DNA of 64,000 nt, taken from Xanthomonas sp. Leaf148. GTDB taxonomy: Bacteria > Pseudomonadota > Gammaproteobacteria > Xanthomonadales > Xanthomonadaceae. The stretch spans positions 254,949 to 318,948 of the forward strand of contig NZ_LMOP01000008.1 of NCBI RefSeq assembly GCF_001423585.1. Reading direction: 5' to 3'. Positions within the stretch are counted from its first letter, which is position 1. Every line of letters begins with the position of its first letter. The position numbers and the translations under genes are program-made. This document shows, piece by piece, positions 38,090-47,302 of the stretch. The notes beneath the pieces are model-generated. The model did no database searches and was not told where the DNA came from. It was given only the letters and a program-made list of their open reading frames with translations.

Positions 38090-39505
38090 GTGCCGGGCCG
38101 CTCCAAGTGGTACAGACGTTGGCGGCCGCGCTCCCTGCAGGCCCGCCAGCTGTTGGCCGCCAGCCTCAGCTTGGTGGCCTTCCTGGCGTTGGCGGGCTAC
38201 GCGCTGGATGTCGCCTTTGCCGATACCGCCGAAAAGAACCTGCGTGAGCGGCTGAAGAACTACGCCTCTGCCTACGCCGCCAACATCGACTTTGTCCGCG
38301 ACGGTTCGATCTACATCGGCGGGCAACCGCCCGACCCGCGCTTCGATGTGCCTGGTGGCGGCTTGTATGTGGAAGTCGTGCGTCCCGACGAAAGCTGGAC
38401 CTCGATGTCGGCCGAAGGCCCGAACATTCCGCATGGCCGCATGCTGGAGCCGCGCCAGGAAGAATTCATCGGCCCGCTGGAGATGACCCAGATCGATGGC
38501 AGCCTGGGCCAGTTGTATCGCTATGGCCTGGGCGTCAGTTACGTCGAACGCGAACACGGCGGCGAGATTCCTTACACCATCTATGTGATGGAAGACGCGC
38601 GCTCAATGGGCGCGCAGCTGCGTGTTTTCCGTGGCGCGGTGTGGTTTTACCTCGGCAGTGCCGGCGTGGTGTTGTTGGTGCTGCAGGCGTTCATCCTGCA
38701 ATGGAGCCTGCGCCCGCTGCGGCGCGTGATCAACGAGCTGACCAAGGTGCAGCGCGGCGAAATTCAGCGCATGAGCGAGCAGCATCCACGCGAGCTGGAG
38801 CCGCTGACCGACAGCATCAACGCCTTCATCGAGAGCGAGCGCGACAACCTGGAGCGCCAACGCAATACGCTGGCCGATTTGGCGCACAGCCTCAAGACGC
38901 CGATCGCGGTGCTGCGCACGCAGCTCGACAGCGGCGCCTCCGAGCACGATCTGCATAAAGAGATGGATGTACAGCTGCGGCGCATGAACGATCTGGTGTC
39001 GTATCAGTTGGCGCGTGCGGCCTCCAGCGGTCACAAGTTGTTTGCCGCGCCCTTGCCGATCGAGCCGTCCGCCGAAGAAATTGTGCGCGGGCTGGAGAAG
39101 GTGTATTCGATCAAGGGCGTGCTGTGCGAGTTCGATATTTCGCCGGATGCGCGCTTTCATGGCGAGCCGGGCGATCTGCAGGAACTGCTCGGTAATCTGC
39201 TGGAAAACGGCTTCAAATGGGCGCGCAGCCGGGTGCTGCTGACCGCACAGCCGGGTCCGACCACCGGCAGCCGGCGTGCCGGCCTGATCCTGTCGGTGGA
39301 AGACGACGGCCCCGGCATTGCGCCGGAAGATGTCGCCAAGATTCTGCAGCGTGGTGTGCGTGGCGATGAGCGCGTGCAGGGGCATGGCATCGGCATGTCG
39401 ATCGTGCAGGATCTGATCAAGGCCTACCGCGGTGAACTGCAGGTGGTGCGCTCGCAGGAACTGGGCGGCGCCCGCTTCGATGTGACCCTGCCTCCGGGTC
39501 TGTGA
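38090..39505 (+). CDS. phoQ: Sensor histidine kinase PhoQ
   Basis: A 471-residue membrane kinase. Two membrane helices (about residues 21-40 and 180-203) enclose a periplasmic sensor domain. A HAMP-like linker (PLRRVINELTKVQRGE) is followed by the H-box LADLAHSLKTPIAVL (His about 267). The ATPase domain has the N-box LLGNLLENGFKWA, the G1 box EDDGPGIAP and the G2 segment GHGIGMSIV. It phosphorylates PhoP. The start is GTG, 29 bases after phoP; the two are co-transcribed. Confidence 0.9.
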   Translation: MPGRSKWYRRWRPRSLQARQLLAASLSLVAFLALAGYALDVAFADTAEKNLRERLKNYASAYAANIDFVRDGSIYIGGQPPDPRFDVPGGGLYVEVVRPDESWTSMSAEGPNIPHGRMLEPRQEEFIGPLEMTQIDGSLGQLYRYGLGVSYVEREHGGEIPYTIYVMEDARSMGAQLRVFRGAVWFYLGSAGVVLLVLQAFILQWSLRPLRRVINELTKVQRGEIQRMSEQHPRELEPLTDSINAFIESERDNLERQRNTLADLAHSLKTPIAVLRTQLDSGASEHDLHKEMDVQLRRMNDLVSYQLARAASSGHKLFAAPLPIEPSAEEIVRGLEKVYSIKGVLCEFDISPDARFHGEPGDLQELLGNLLENGFKWARSRVLLTAQPGPTTGSRRAGLILSVEDDGPGIAPEDVAKILQRGVRGDERVQGHGIGMSIVQDLIKAYRGELQVVRSQELGGARFDVTLPPGL

Positions 39506-39600
39506 CACGTCTGCGTGTCCGGATGAACCCGTTGGCAATGGCCTGCGCTGCTCCGACAACCGTTTAACGCCTCGAACGTTTGCTTGACCATACTGGTCCG

Positions 39601-39636
39601 ATTGCAGGCAGTTGCGATATTGCAGGCAGTTGCGAT
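39601..39636 (+). repeat. Perfect 18-bp tandem duplication
   Basis: ATTGCAGGCAGTTGCGAT occurs twice in a row (39601-39618 and 39619-39636), just before the start region of the DUF1800 gene. It may change spacing of the promoter or leader. Confidence 0.85.
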
Positions 39637-39646
39637 GGAGAGCCGC

Positions 39647-41236
39647 ATGATCAAGCGCGTTGCACAGGTCTCTTGCGCGGAAACGCAGCCTTCGCCCCGG
39701 CGATGGCCGCGCAGGTGGCGCCTTGCGTTGCTGCTTGCCGGTGGTGCGGTTGCCGCCCTCGGCCACGCTGCCGAAGCGCCGTTGACGCCAACCCAGACGC
39801 GCTGGTTGCAACGTGCCACCTACGGTGTGGATACCGATGGCGCCGCGCAGTTACAACGGCTTGGCCCCAAGCGCTATGGCGCATTGCTGCTCCAACCCAG
39901 TGACGACGCTGTGTTACCGGCACCGGTACGCGCGCAGCTGCAAGGCTTCGATGCACTGCACACCCCGCTGGAAACCTTGTTGACGCGCTACGAGGCCGAC
40001 AAGATCCGGTTGCAGGCCATGCCCGACGGCGATGAGAAAGTCGCCTTGCGCAAGGACTGGCAAGCGCGCGGCGGACAGATGCTCACCCAGGCGCGTCAGG
40101 CGCAATTACTGCGCGCGGTGTACGCGCCGGATCAGCTACGCGAGCAGCTGGTGTGGTTCTGGCTCAATCACTTCAGCGTGTATGCCGACAAAGGCCGCGT
40201 GAAGTGGATGGCCGCCGATTACATGGAAAACGCTATCCGCCCTAACGCCACCGGCAAGTTTGCGGATCTTGTCATGGCGACGCTGCAAAGTCCGGCGATG
40301 CTCGAATATCTGGACAACGCCAAGAATGCCAAGGGCAAGGTCAACGAAAATTACGCGCGTGAACTGATGGAACTGCACACCCTCGGCGTGCATGGGGGCT
40401 ACACCCAGCAGGACGTGCAGCAGCTGGCGTTGATCCTCACCGGCGCTGGCCTGGTGCCGATCAAGGCCGCAGGTGCGCCGCCCGTGCCAGCGGCCGTGCG
40501 TGGCCAGCCGGAGGTGGTGCGCAAGGGAGTGTTCGAATTCAATCCGGCGCGCCATCAACCCGGCGACAAGGTGTTGTTGGGTCAGCAGATTGCCGGCGGT
40601 GGGCTGGATGAAATCGAACGTGCCGTGCAACTGTTGGTGCGCCAGCCGGCATGTGCGCGCTTCGTCTCGCAGCGCATGGCCGAGTACTTCGTCAGCGACA
40701 CACCGCCGCCGGCACTGGTCGCGCGCATGGCCAGCAACTTCCAGCGCAGCGATGGCGATATCGCCAAGGTCATGCAGACCATGGTGAATTCTGCAGAGTT
40801 TGCACAGGCGCAACCGCGCAAGTTCAAGGACCCCAATCGCTTTGTGGTCTCGGCGATGCGGCTGGCCTATGAAGACCAGCCCGTGATCAATGCCGGCCCG
40901 ATGGCCAGTTGGGTACAGCAACTTGGCGAGCCGCTGTTCGGGCGTATCACCCCGGATGGGTGGTCGCTGCAATCGCAGGCCTGGACCAGCTCCGGGCAAC
41001 TGGCGCGCAGGTTCGAGGTGGCGCGCGCGCTGGGCAGTGGGCCCAAGCAATTGTTCCGGCGCGATGGCGACAACGACACGCCGATTCCGCCGCTAACGCG
41101 CATCGACACGCGCGCGTCCTATCGCTGGATTGCGCCATCGCTTGCGACAGGTACGCAGCAGGCGCTGGAGCAGGCGCGTTCGCCGGCGGAATGGAACGGG
41201 TTTTTGTTGGCATCGCCGGACTTCAACTACCGCTGA
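39647..41236 (+). CDS. DUF1800-family secreted protein
   Basis: A 529-residue protein with a twin-arginine-like stretch (PRRWPRRWRLALLLAGGAVAALGHA), so it is likely exported. Conserved segments are QLVWFWLNHFSVYADKGRVK, NYARELMELHTLGVHGGYTQQDV and FNPARHQPGDK, all typical of the DUF1800 family. Its neighbour is a DUF1501 gene, the usual partner. The family is linked to extracellular or periplasmic functions but no activity is established. A GGAG site supports ATG 39647; ATG 39635 lies inside the tandem duplication. Confidence 0.88.
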   Translation: MIKRVAQVSCAETQPSPRRWPRRWRLALLLAGGAVAALGHAAEAPLTPTQTRWLQRATYGVDTDGAAQLQRLGPKRYGALLLQPSDDAVLPAPVRAQLQGFDALHTPLETLLTRYEADKIRLQAMPDGDEKVALRKDWQARGGQMLTQARQAQLLRAVYAPDQLREQLVWFWLNHFSVYADKGRVKWMAADYMENAIRPNATGKFADLVMATLQSPAMLEYLDNAKNAKGKVNENYARELMELHTLGVHGGYTQQDVQQLALILTGAGLVPIKAAGAPPVPAAVRGQPEVVRKGVFEFNPARHQPGDKVLLGQQIAGGGLDEIERAVQLLVRQPACARFVSQRMAEYFVSDTPPPALVARMASNFQRSDGDIAKVMQTMVNSAEFAQAQPRKFKDPNRFVVSAMRLAYEDQPVINAGPMASWVQQLGEPLFGRITPDGWSLQSQAWTSSGQLARRFEVARALGSGPKQLFRRDGDNDTPIPPLTRIDTRASYRWIAPSLATGTQQALEQARSPAEWNGFLLASPDFNYR

Positions 41237-41302
41237 TTCATATCGCTGATTCACCGACGCTGATCACCGAGTGCGATGCAGGCATCGCCGTGGGAGTACA
41301 CC

Positions 41303-42490
41303 ATGCAACGACGTCAATTTTTGCTTGCTTCTGCCGCCGCCGCCGCGAGTCTGCCCTGGGCTGGTCGCCTGTTTGCCGCTCCGCGCAACAGTGCGCGCCT
41401 GCTGGTGGTGTTCTTGCGCGGCGGCTACGACAGTAACAATCTGTTGGTGCCGCATGGCAGTGATTTTTATTACCAGTCGCGGCCCACGCTGGCGATTGCG
41501 CGGCCGGACCCGGCCAATCCCGACAGCGCCATCGCGCTGGACGCGCAATGGGGTCTCAACCCGGTGATGCGCGATGCCTTGCTGCCGTTGTGGCAACGCA
41601 ATCAACTGGCGTTCGTGCCATTTGCCGGCACCGATGATGTGTCGCGCAGCCACTTCGAAACCCAGGACGATATCGAATCCGGGCAAGCCGGTAAGCACCG
41701 CGACTATCGTTCCGGGTTCATGGCGCGGCTGTCGGGTGTCCTCAGTGGCGTGCCGGCGATTGCCTTCACCGATTCGTTGCCGCTGACCTTCCAAGGCGGC
41801 GGCGACCTGCCCAACGTCTCGCTGCGGGGCATCGGCAAGGGCGGGTTGGATGCGCGTCAGTCGCAGATCCTGTCGCAGATGTACGATGCCACGCCATTGG
41901 CGGCGGCGGCGCGCGAAGGACTTGCGTTGCGCCAGCAGGTTACCGCGCAGCTGCGCGAAGAGATGGAGCAGGCCGGCCGTGGCGCCGCCAGCGCACGTAC
42001 GTTTGCCGATGAAACCCGGCGCATGGCGAGCTTGATGCGCGAGCGGTATCGGCTGGGATTTGTGGATGTTGGCGGTTGGGACACGCATGCCAATCAGGGC
42101 AGTGTGGCAGGCGGGCTGGCCAACAACTTGCGCAATCTCGGCGAAGGGCTGGCCGCGTATGCCGATGCGTTGGGCCCGGCCTGGGACGACACCGTGGTGG
42201 TGGTGATTTCCGAATTCGGCCGCACCTTCCGCGAGAACGGCAGCAAGGGGACCGATCACGGGCATGGCACCACGTACTGGGTGCTGGGCGGCGGCGTGCG
42301 CGGCGGTCGCATCGCCGGCGAGCAGGTTGCGGTGGACCAAGCGCATCTGCTGCAAAATCGCGATTACCCGGTGCTCAGCAATTACCGCAGTTTGTTTGGC
42401 GGCCTGTTGCAGCGCTTGTGGGGTTTGTCGCCGACGCAGCTGGAACGCGTGTTTCCAGGTGCGACACCGCGCAATCTTGGCTTGGTGTGA
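41303..42490 (+). CDS. DUF1501-family Tat-exported protein
   Basis: A 395-residue protein with a twin-arginine signal (MQRRQFLLASAAAAASLPWAG). Family segments are LLVVFLRGGYDSNNLLVPHG, NQLAFVPFAGT, RSHFETQDDIE, VGGWDTHANQGS and ISEFGRTFRENGSKGTDHG. DUF1501 proteins have the alkaline-phosphatase/sulfatase type fold, and the Asp/His residues in these segments may bind metal. It almost always lies next to DUF1800 genes, as here (66 bases downstream). A GGGAG site precedes ATG 41303. Confidence 0.9.
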   Translation: MQRRQFLLASAAAAASLPWAGRLFAAPRNSARLLVVFLRGGYDSNNLLVPHGSDFYYQSRPTLAIARPDPANPDSAIALDAQWGLNPVMRDALLPLWQRNQLAFVPFAGTDDVSRSHFETQDDIESGQAGKHRDYRSGFMARLSGVLSGVPAIAFTDSLPLTFQGGGDLPNVSLRGIGKGGLDARQSQILSQMYDATPLAAAAREGLALRQQVTAQLREEMEQAGRGAASARTFADETRRMASLMRERYRLGFVDVGGWDTHANQGSVAGGLANNLRNLGEGLAAYADALGPAWDDTVVVVISEFGRTFRENGSKGTDHGHGTTYWVLGGGVRGGRIAGEQVAVDQAHLLQNRDYPVLSNYRSLFGGLLQRLWGLSPTQLERVFPGATPRNLGLV

Positions 42491-42753
42491 GCGCGATCAA
42501 TCGCGCCTGTTGCGTTCGTGTCGGGCCACTCAGCGTAGTGCGCGGTATCTGCACCTGCTCATCCGCGCGCTGCATCTTCCTGCATTGCCATGTGCGCGTG
42601 GCGACGACGGTGAGAGGCAAGCACTCACCGCATCGTGGCGCCAACGTTTAACCGTGCGCACACGCCCAAACACGATCAGATCCACGCGACCGACGCGATG
42701 CAAGCCGCGTCGCGCATGCATTCAAACCATGACGCAATGATCGCGCAGCGCCA

Positions 42754-43509
42754 TCAACGTGCCGTCTGCGACGCGAACGGCGACGGCCCGTACACGCTGA
42801 CCAGATGCGCGGCGACCTCCGGCATCACCCGCTGCAGCACTTGCGGCGCCGAGAAGTGATATTCGCTGACCACCGCGAAGAATTCTTCCGGAGCCTCTGC
42901 TGCATACGGGTCGATCTCGGTGTCCTGGCCGGCATCCACGCGTTGGCAGAACGCAGCGAAGGCGTGCTGAAAATCGCGCGCCCAGCGGCGTTGCCGATCG
43001 CGCGGCAGTGGTGGCGTGCCGTCGAGCGCACCGTCCAGTGCATCGAGCTTGTGCGCCATCTCGTGCACGATCACGTTGCAGCCGGCCTGCGGGTCGTCAA
43101 GATCGGCTTGCACATCGGCCCAGCTGACGATCAACGGACCTTGTTCCCAGGCCTCGCCGATCAAGGTGTCGTCCCAGGCATGCATTACGCCGGCCGCATC
43201 CATCTGGGTGCGCCGCACGCGGAAGGCGTCCGGGTACACGATCAGTTGCGACCAGCCACGCCATCCCGCTGCGCCGATTTCCAGCAGCGGCAAGCAGCAG
43301 GTGGCAGCCAGCAACACGTGGTCGTGCGGCTGCAGCTGCAATCCATCGACCGGCGAAATGGTTTTTTGGTCCAGGAACTGCGCGGTCAGCGCACGTAGAC
43401 GTTGCCGGCGTTGCGCATCGAGCGCAGCAACCCAGGCGCAGCGGTCACACACCGGCTGCCAAAGCGCATCAGTAATCTCGAGCGGCGGCCGGCGCAGCCA
43501 GCGCGTCAA
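42754..43509 (-). CDS. mtfA: Zinc-dependent peptidase, MtfA family (M90)
   Basis: A 251-residue protein of the MtfA family. The zinc motif is VIVHEMAHKLDALDG (HExxH at about residue 149), with a later Glu ligand in EEFFAVVSEYHFSAP. In E. coli, MtfA is an aminopeptidase-like enzyme that binds the glucose-PTS regulator Mlc. The start is unusual: a TTG at 43509 is the best candidate, because no ATG or GTG is found near the conserved N-terminus. It follows the small exported-protein gene at 43793-43518 by eight bases. Confidence 0.88.
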   Translation of the reverse strand: MTRWLRRPPLEITDALWQPVCDRCAWVAALDAQRRQRLRALTAQFLDQKTISPVDGLQLQPHDHVLLAATCCLPLLEIGAAGWRGWSQLIVYPDAFRVRRTQMDAAGVMHAWDDTLIGEAWEQGPLIVSWADVQADLDDPQAGCNVIVHEMAHKLDALDGALDGTPPLPRDRQRRWARDFQHAFAAFCQRVDAGQDTEIDPYAAEAPEEFFAVVSEYHFSAPQVLQRVMPEVAAHLVSVYGPSPFASQTAR

Positions 43510-43517
43510 CCACTGGA

Positions 43518-43793
43518 TCAGCGGAACATGCCCGGCAGAAAACTGTGCCAGCGCGGCATCATGCGCATGCGGGGGAACAAACTGTCGCCATCGCTGCCAC
43601 CACCGCCGGTTGCCGGCGCAGGCTTGTGTTGCGGCGCGCGCGCCGGTGCTGCCGCGTCGCCATTTGGGGTTCTGCCGCGTGCGGCCGAGTTGGTGCTGAC
43701 GCAGCTCTCATGATCGCCGTCGACCAACTGGTCCGATGCCAGTGCGGCAAGCGGAGCCAACAAGAACAGCAGGCAAACAGTGAGTCGGCGCAT
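43518..43793 (-). CDS. Small exported protein of unknown function
   Basis: A 91-residue protein with a signal peptide (MRRLTVCLLFLLAPLAALA). The mature part has two Gly/Ala/Pro-rich stretches, the repeated MRMMPRW motif and one Cys. It is encoded just upstream of mtfA in an operon-like position. An upstream start (43832) is possible. Confidence 0.55.
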   Translation of the reverse strand: MRRLTVCLLFLLAPLAALASDQLVDGDHESCVSTNSAARGRTPNGDAAAPARAPQHKPAPATGGGGSDGDSLFPRMRMMPRWHSFLPGMFR

Positions 43794-43922
43794 CGTCCAC
43801 ATCCAGGGCAAGCGGCGTGAGTCGCCGATCATAACGCGGTTTTCACTCCCTCACGCAAGCCGCGCTGGGCGGCCGCGAAGGCTTGGCGCATACTTTCGCG
43901 GATCGATTTGGGAACCGTTGCC

Positions 43923-44888
43923 GTGGATGACCGCGCGTTGCTGGCCAAACTTGCGAGCGGCCGGCTGTCCGGCGATGCGTTGGCGCGCGATGCCGGGTTG
44001 ACCCGTGCCGCCGTGTGGAAGCGCATCCAGAATTTGCGCGCTGCCGGTGTCGATATCGACGGACGGGCAGGCGATGGCTACCGCCTGGCCGCGCCGCTGG
44101 ACCTGCTGGATGCCACGCGGATCCGTGCGGCCATGGCAACCGACGCGGTGGCGGGCCTGGTCGCGCTGGAGGTGGCCTGGACACTGGAATCCACCAACAC
44201 CACGCTGCTGGCGCGCCCGGCACCGGAACACGGCGTGTCTGTGTTGCTGGCCGAGCGTCAGACCGGCGGGCGCGGTCGCCGCGGCCGTCAGTGGACCTCG
44301 CCGCTGGCCGCACACATCTATCTGTCGGCATCGCGCCGTTTCAGCGGCGGGCTGGGCCAGCTGGCCGGGTTGAGCCTGGCGGTCGGGGTTGCCGTGGCCG
44401 AAGCCCTGCGCGGGTGCGGGTTTGCCGATGTCGGTCTGAAGTGGCCCAACGACCTGCTGGCGCGCGAGCGCAAACTGGGCGGTCTGTTGATCGAAGGCGG
44501 CGGCGAGATGGCCGGCAATGCGCGTGCGGTGATCGGGCTGGGCTTGAACGTGCACATGCCGCCGGCCGCCGCCGCGGCGATCGATCAACCATGGGTGGAT
44601 CTGGACACCCTGGCCGGGCGCGCGGTGTCGCGCGACAGCGTGGCGGCAGCGGTGCTGTCCAGCCTGCTGCCGGCACTGGATCTGTTCGAAGCGCAGGGCT
44701 TGGCGCCGTTTCTGGCGCGCTACGCGGCGCTGGATGTGCTGAGCGGGCGCACCGTGCAGGTTGAAGAAAGCGGCACCCTGCATCGTGGTGTGGCGCTTGG
44801 CCTGGCCGCCGATGGTGCATTGCGCGTGCAACTGGGCGAAACGATGCGCCTGTTCCACTCCGGAGAAGTCAGCGTGAGACCTGCATGA
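43923..44888 (+). CDS. birA: Bifunctional biotin-protein ligase / biotin operon repressor
   Basis: A 321-residue protein. The N-terminal winged helix (LARDAGLTRAAVWKRIQNLRAAG) could bind the biotin operator. The ligase domain shows GRGRRGRQW (the biotinyl-AMP loop), KWPNDLL and GGLLIEG, then a C-terminal SH3-like domain. It activates biotin and attaches it to the carboxyl carrier protein. The start is uncertain: GTG 43923 has a possible GGGAA site; a TTG at 43908 is the next choice. The stop overlaps the coaX start by four bases. Confidence 0.93.
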   Translation: MDDRALLAKLASGRLSGDALARDAGLTRAAVWKRIQNLRAAGVDIDGRAGDGYRLAAPLDLLDATRIRAAMATDAVAGLVALEVAWTLESTNTTLLARPAPEHGVSVLLAERQTGGRGRRGRQWTSPLAAHIYLSASRRFSGGLGQLAGLSLAVGVAVAEALRGCGFADVGLKWPNDLLARERKLGGLLIEGGGEMAGNARAVIGLGLNVHMPPAAAAAIDQPWVDLDTLAGRAVSRDSVAAAVLSSLLPALDLFEAQGLAPFLARYAALDVLSGRTVQVEESGTLHRGVALGLAADGALRVQLGETMRLFHSGEVSVRPA

Positions 44889-45613
44889 GCGAGTGGTTGT
44901 TCGACCTGGGGAATTCGCGCTTCAAGTACGCCCCGCTGCACGGCAACCGCGCCGGCGACGTGCGGGCGTGGGCGCACGGTGCCGAGGCGATGGATGCGGC
45001 GGCGTTATCGGCGTTGCCGTCCGGGCGCATTGCGCACGTGGCCAGCGTGGCGGCGCCCGCATTGACGCAGCGGATGATCGCTTGCCTGCAGGAGCGTTTC
45101 GAGCAGGTCCGCATCGTGCGGACCGCAGCCGAATGCGCTGGCATCCGCATCGCCTATGCCGACCCGAGCCGCTTTGGGGTGGATCGTTTTCTGGCCTTGC
45201 TGGGTGCGCGTGGCGACGCACCGGTGCTGGTGGCCGGGGTGGGCACTGCGCTGACCATCGATGTACTCGGTGCCGATGGGCAGCATCACGGCGGGCGGAT
45301 CGCCGCCTCGCCCACCACCATGCGCGAAGCGCTGCATGCGCGTGCGGTGCAGTTGCCGCCCAGCGGTGGAGAGTATGTCGAGCTGGCCAACGACACCGAC
45401 GATGCCTTGACCTCCGGCTGCGACGGCGCGGCGGTGGCGCTGATCGAGCGCAGCCTGCACCACGCGCAGCGCAGCCTGGGCGTGCCGGTGCGGCTGCTGG
45501 TGCACGGCGGCGGCGCGCCACCGCTGCTGCCGTTGTTGCCCGATGCCAGCTTTCGCGCGGCCTTGGTGCTGGATGGACTGGCGACCTGGGCGATGCATTC
45601 GTCCTCGCCGTAG
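44885..45613 (+). CDS. coaX: Type III pantothenate kinase
   Basis: A 242-residue enzyme that phosphorylates pantothenate in the first step of coenzyme A synthesis. It has the ASKHA-fold phosphate-1 motif FDLGNSRFKYA, FGVDRFLALLGARG (substrate/phosphate binding) and GVGTALTIDVL (phosphate-2 motif). It is coupled to birA by an ATGA overlap, a common pairing of the two cofactor genes in this group. Confidence 0.95.
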   Translation: MSEWLFDLGNSRFKYAPLHGNRAGDVRAWAHGAEAMDAAALSALPSGRIAHVASVAAPALTQRMIACLQERFEQVRIVRTAAECAGIRIAYADPSRFGVDRFLALLGARGDAPVLVAGVGTALTIDVLGADGQHHGGRIAASPTTMREALHARAVQLPPSGGEYVELANDTDDALTSGCDGAAVALIERSLHHAQRSLGVPVRLLVHGGGAPPLLPLLPDASFRAALVLDGLATWAMHSSSP

Positions 45614-45891
45614 AGCGTCTTGTGCGGGTTGGACGAGAGGCGTTAGCCGCCAGCGGCGTGGAGCGGATGCGCTGTGGCGCCGGTTGGGCTGGCTTCGACA
45701 TTCGGCAGCGGTGTGCTCGGCACACCGGCGTTGTAGAGCCCAGGCAGAGCTGCCTGGTGCACGCGCTGCCGAAGGCCAATGCACGGAAACGACCATCGGG
45801 GGCGCCGAGAGTGCGTTGCGCGCCTTGTCCCGTCGCGGCACCGGACGCTTCGCACTCCCCCAAGCCCCATGACAGGCTCTAAAATCGGCGC

Positions 45892-46737
45892 ATGTACGTA
45901 CGCGCGCTCATCGTTGTCCTGATCATCCTCAATGCCGGGGTGGCACTGTGGTGGGCGTTGCAGCCACCGCCGGCGCCGCCGGCCGCACCACCGCAACCGC
46001 CCGGTGTTGCCCGATTGGACGTGCTGCCGATGTTGCCGACCAAGGCGACAGCAGCGGTGCCGCGTCCCGAAGTGACAACCGCTGCAACGCCGGATGCCGG
46101 TGCAACGGTTGCATCCAATGCGCCGACTGCAGCGACGACGCCTGTGCCGAAGCCAGCGCCAACGGTGGTCGAGACAGCACCCCGTCCGGCCGAGCCTGCA
46201 GCGGCAGCGAAGGCCGCTTCCACATCGGTTGATGAAGCCACCGCTGCCGCAACGCCTGCAGCAGTGCCGGCGCCGCCGGCCGCCCCGGAGCGCTGTGTCA
46301 GCGTCGGGCCGTATGCGGCACGCAGCGATGCCGATGCTGCGCTGTCGCGCGTTCGCGGCCAGGCCAGCCGCGCCAGCGTGCGCGAGGACGCCGATGCCGG
46401 GATCAGCACGTTTCGGGTGATGTTGCCCAACGTGGGCGACCGCGCCACGGCGCAGGCCTTGGTCAAACGCATTGCTGCCGCCGGCATCGGCGACTATTAC
46501 GTGATTGCCCAGGGCGAAGACAACACCGTTGCGCTGGGGCAGTATCAGAGCCGCGAGCGCGCCGAACGGCGTCAGGCCAGTCTGGTGAGCGCGGGCTTTC
46601 CCGCGCAGTTGGTGCCCAGCGGCAGCGGCCAGTCGCGCTGGTGGGTCGATATGCGCAGTACGGCGACGGCCGCTGCGTTGCAGAGCGCCGCAGGCGCAAC
46701 GCGGCAACGATCGCTAGATTGCTCCGCGCTGCGCTAG
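45892..46737 (+). CDS. SPOR-domain membrane protein
   Basis: A 281-residue protein with one N-terminal membrane helix (YVRALIVVLIILNAGVALWW), a long Pro/Ala/Thr-rich linker (about residues 23-130) and a C-terminal SPOR-like domain with SVGPYAARSDADAALSRV and ALGQYQSRERAERRQASLVSAGF-type repeats. SPOR domains bind denuded peptidoglycan at the division site. It is the last gene before the tRNA-Thr gene and its stop overlaps a -10-like TAGAAT. Confidence 0.85.
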   Translation: MYVRALIVVLIILNAGVALWWALQPPPAPPAAPPQPPGVARLDVLPMLPTKATAAVPRPEVTTAATPDAGATVASNAPTAATTPVPKPAPTVVETAPRPAEPAAAAKAASTSVDEATAAATPAAVPAPPAAPERCVSVGPYAARSDADAALSRVRGQASRASVREDADAGISTFRVMLPNVGDRATAQALVKRIAAAGIGDYYVIAQGEDNTVALGQYQSRERAERRQASLVSAGFPAQLVPSGSGQSRWWVDMRSTATAAALQSAAGATRQRSLDCSALR

Positions 46738-46769
46738 AATGCGCACCGGCGCGCAACGCGCCTGCCTTT

Positions 46770-46845
46770 GCCGGCATAGCTCAGTTGGTAGAGCAACCGC
46801 CTTGTAAGCGGTAGGTCCCCAGTTCGAATCCGGGTGCCGGCACCA
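46770..46845 (+). tRNA. tRNA-Thr (anticodon TGT)
   Basis: A 76-nt tRNA with the acceptor stem GCCGGCA/TGCCGGC, D-arm GCTCAGTTGGTAGAGC, anticodon stem ACCGC/GCGGT with loop CTTGTAA (anticodon TGT), T-arm GTTCGAATC and an encoded CCA end. It is complete. Its 3' end is the left attachment site of the adjoining genomic island. Confidence 0.97.
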
Positions 46846-46860
46846 CGAAGGCCTTTCCGC
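46826..46860 (+). repeat. attL-like direct repeat in the tRNA-Thr 3' end
   Basis: 35 bases starting GAATCCGGGTGCCGGCACCA in the tRNA and ending CTTTCCGC just beyond it. The same 35 bases occur at 50694-50728. This is the usual form of integration sites in tRNA genes. Confidence 0.93.
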
Positions 46861-46986
46861 AAAGCCCCGGTCGCCCGGAAACGCCCATGTAGTAAGGGTT
46901 TCGTCGGGTCGGTGTAGAACTTGGGCGCCAGGTATCACAACGGTTCGTCACTACCACTCCCCAGAAATTCCCCATACGATGCGGTC

Positions 46987-47235
46987 ATGGCCAGCATCCA
47001 ACGAACAGGCAATAAGTGCCGCGTGCAGGTCTACATCGACGGCGTGCGTGACTCGACCAAGAAGGTAGCGCGTTAGGAGGCTGCTCAATGGGCATTGGAG
47101 CGCGAGGCCGAACTGCGTGGCACAAAACTGCCCGACAAGACTTTCGATGAAGCCCTGAAACGCTATGAGGCGGAAGTTGTGACGCGTGCTGGATCGCGGT
47201 GGCGGTCGGCAAGTTGCGCGGAGGCCGGCACGTAA
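46987..47235 (+). pseudogene. Truncated tyrosine-recombinase-type integrase with internal TAG
   Basis: Translation from ATG 46987 reads MASIQRTGNKCRVQVYIDG, typical of the start of phage-type integrases, with TKKVAR then TAG (codon 30, 47074-47076) and EAAQWALEREAELRGTKL in the same frame. About 80 codons in all, ending in RAGSRWR before sequence similarity is lost. The catalytic domain is missing. The stop replaces a residue that would be Gln (CAG) in such proteins. It is not functional. Confidence 0.85.
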
Positions 47236-47302
47236 AAATGTCGGTACATGCCGCAACTACATCTTGCTCGACTACTCGACCACCTCGTTCCAGACGCCGC
47301 CG

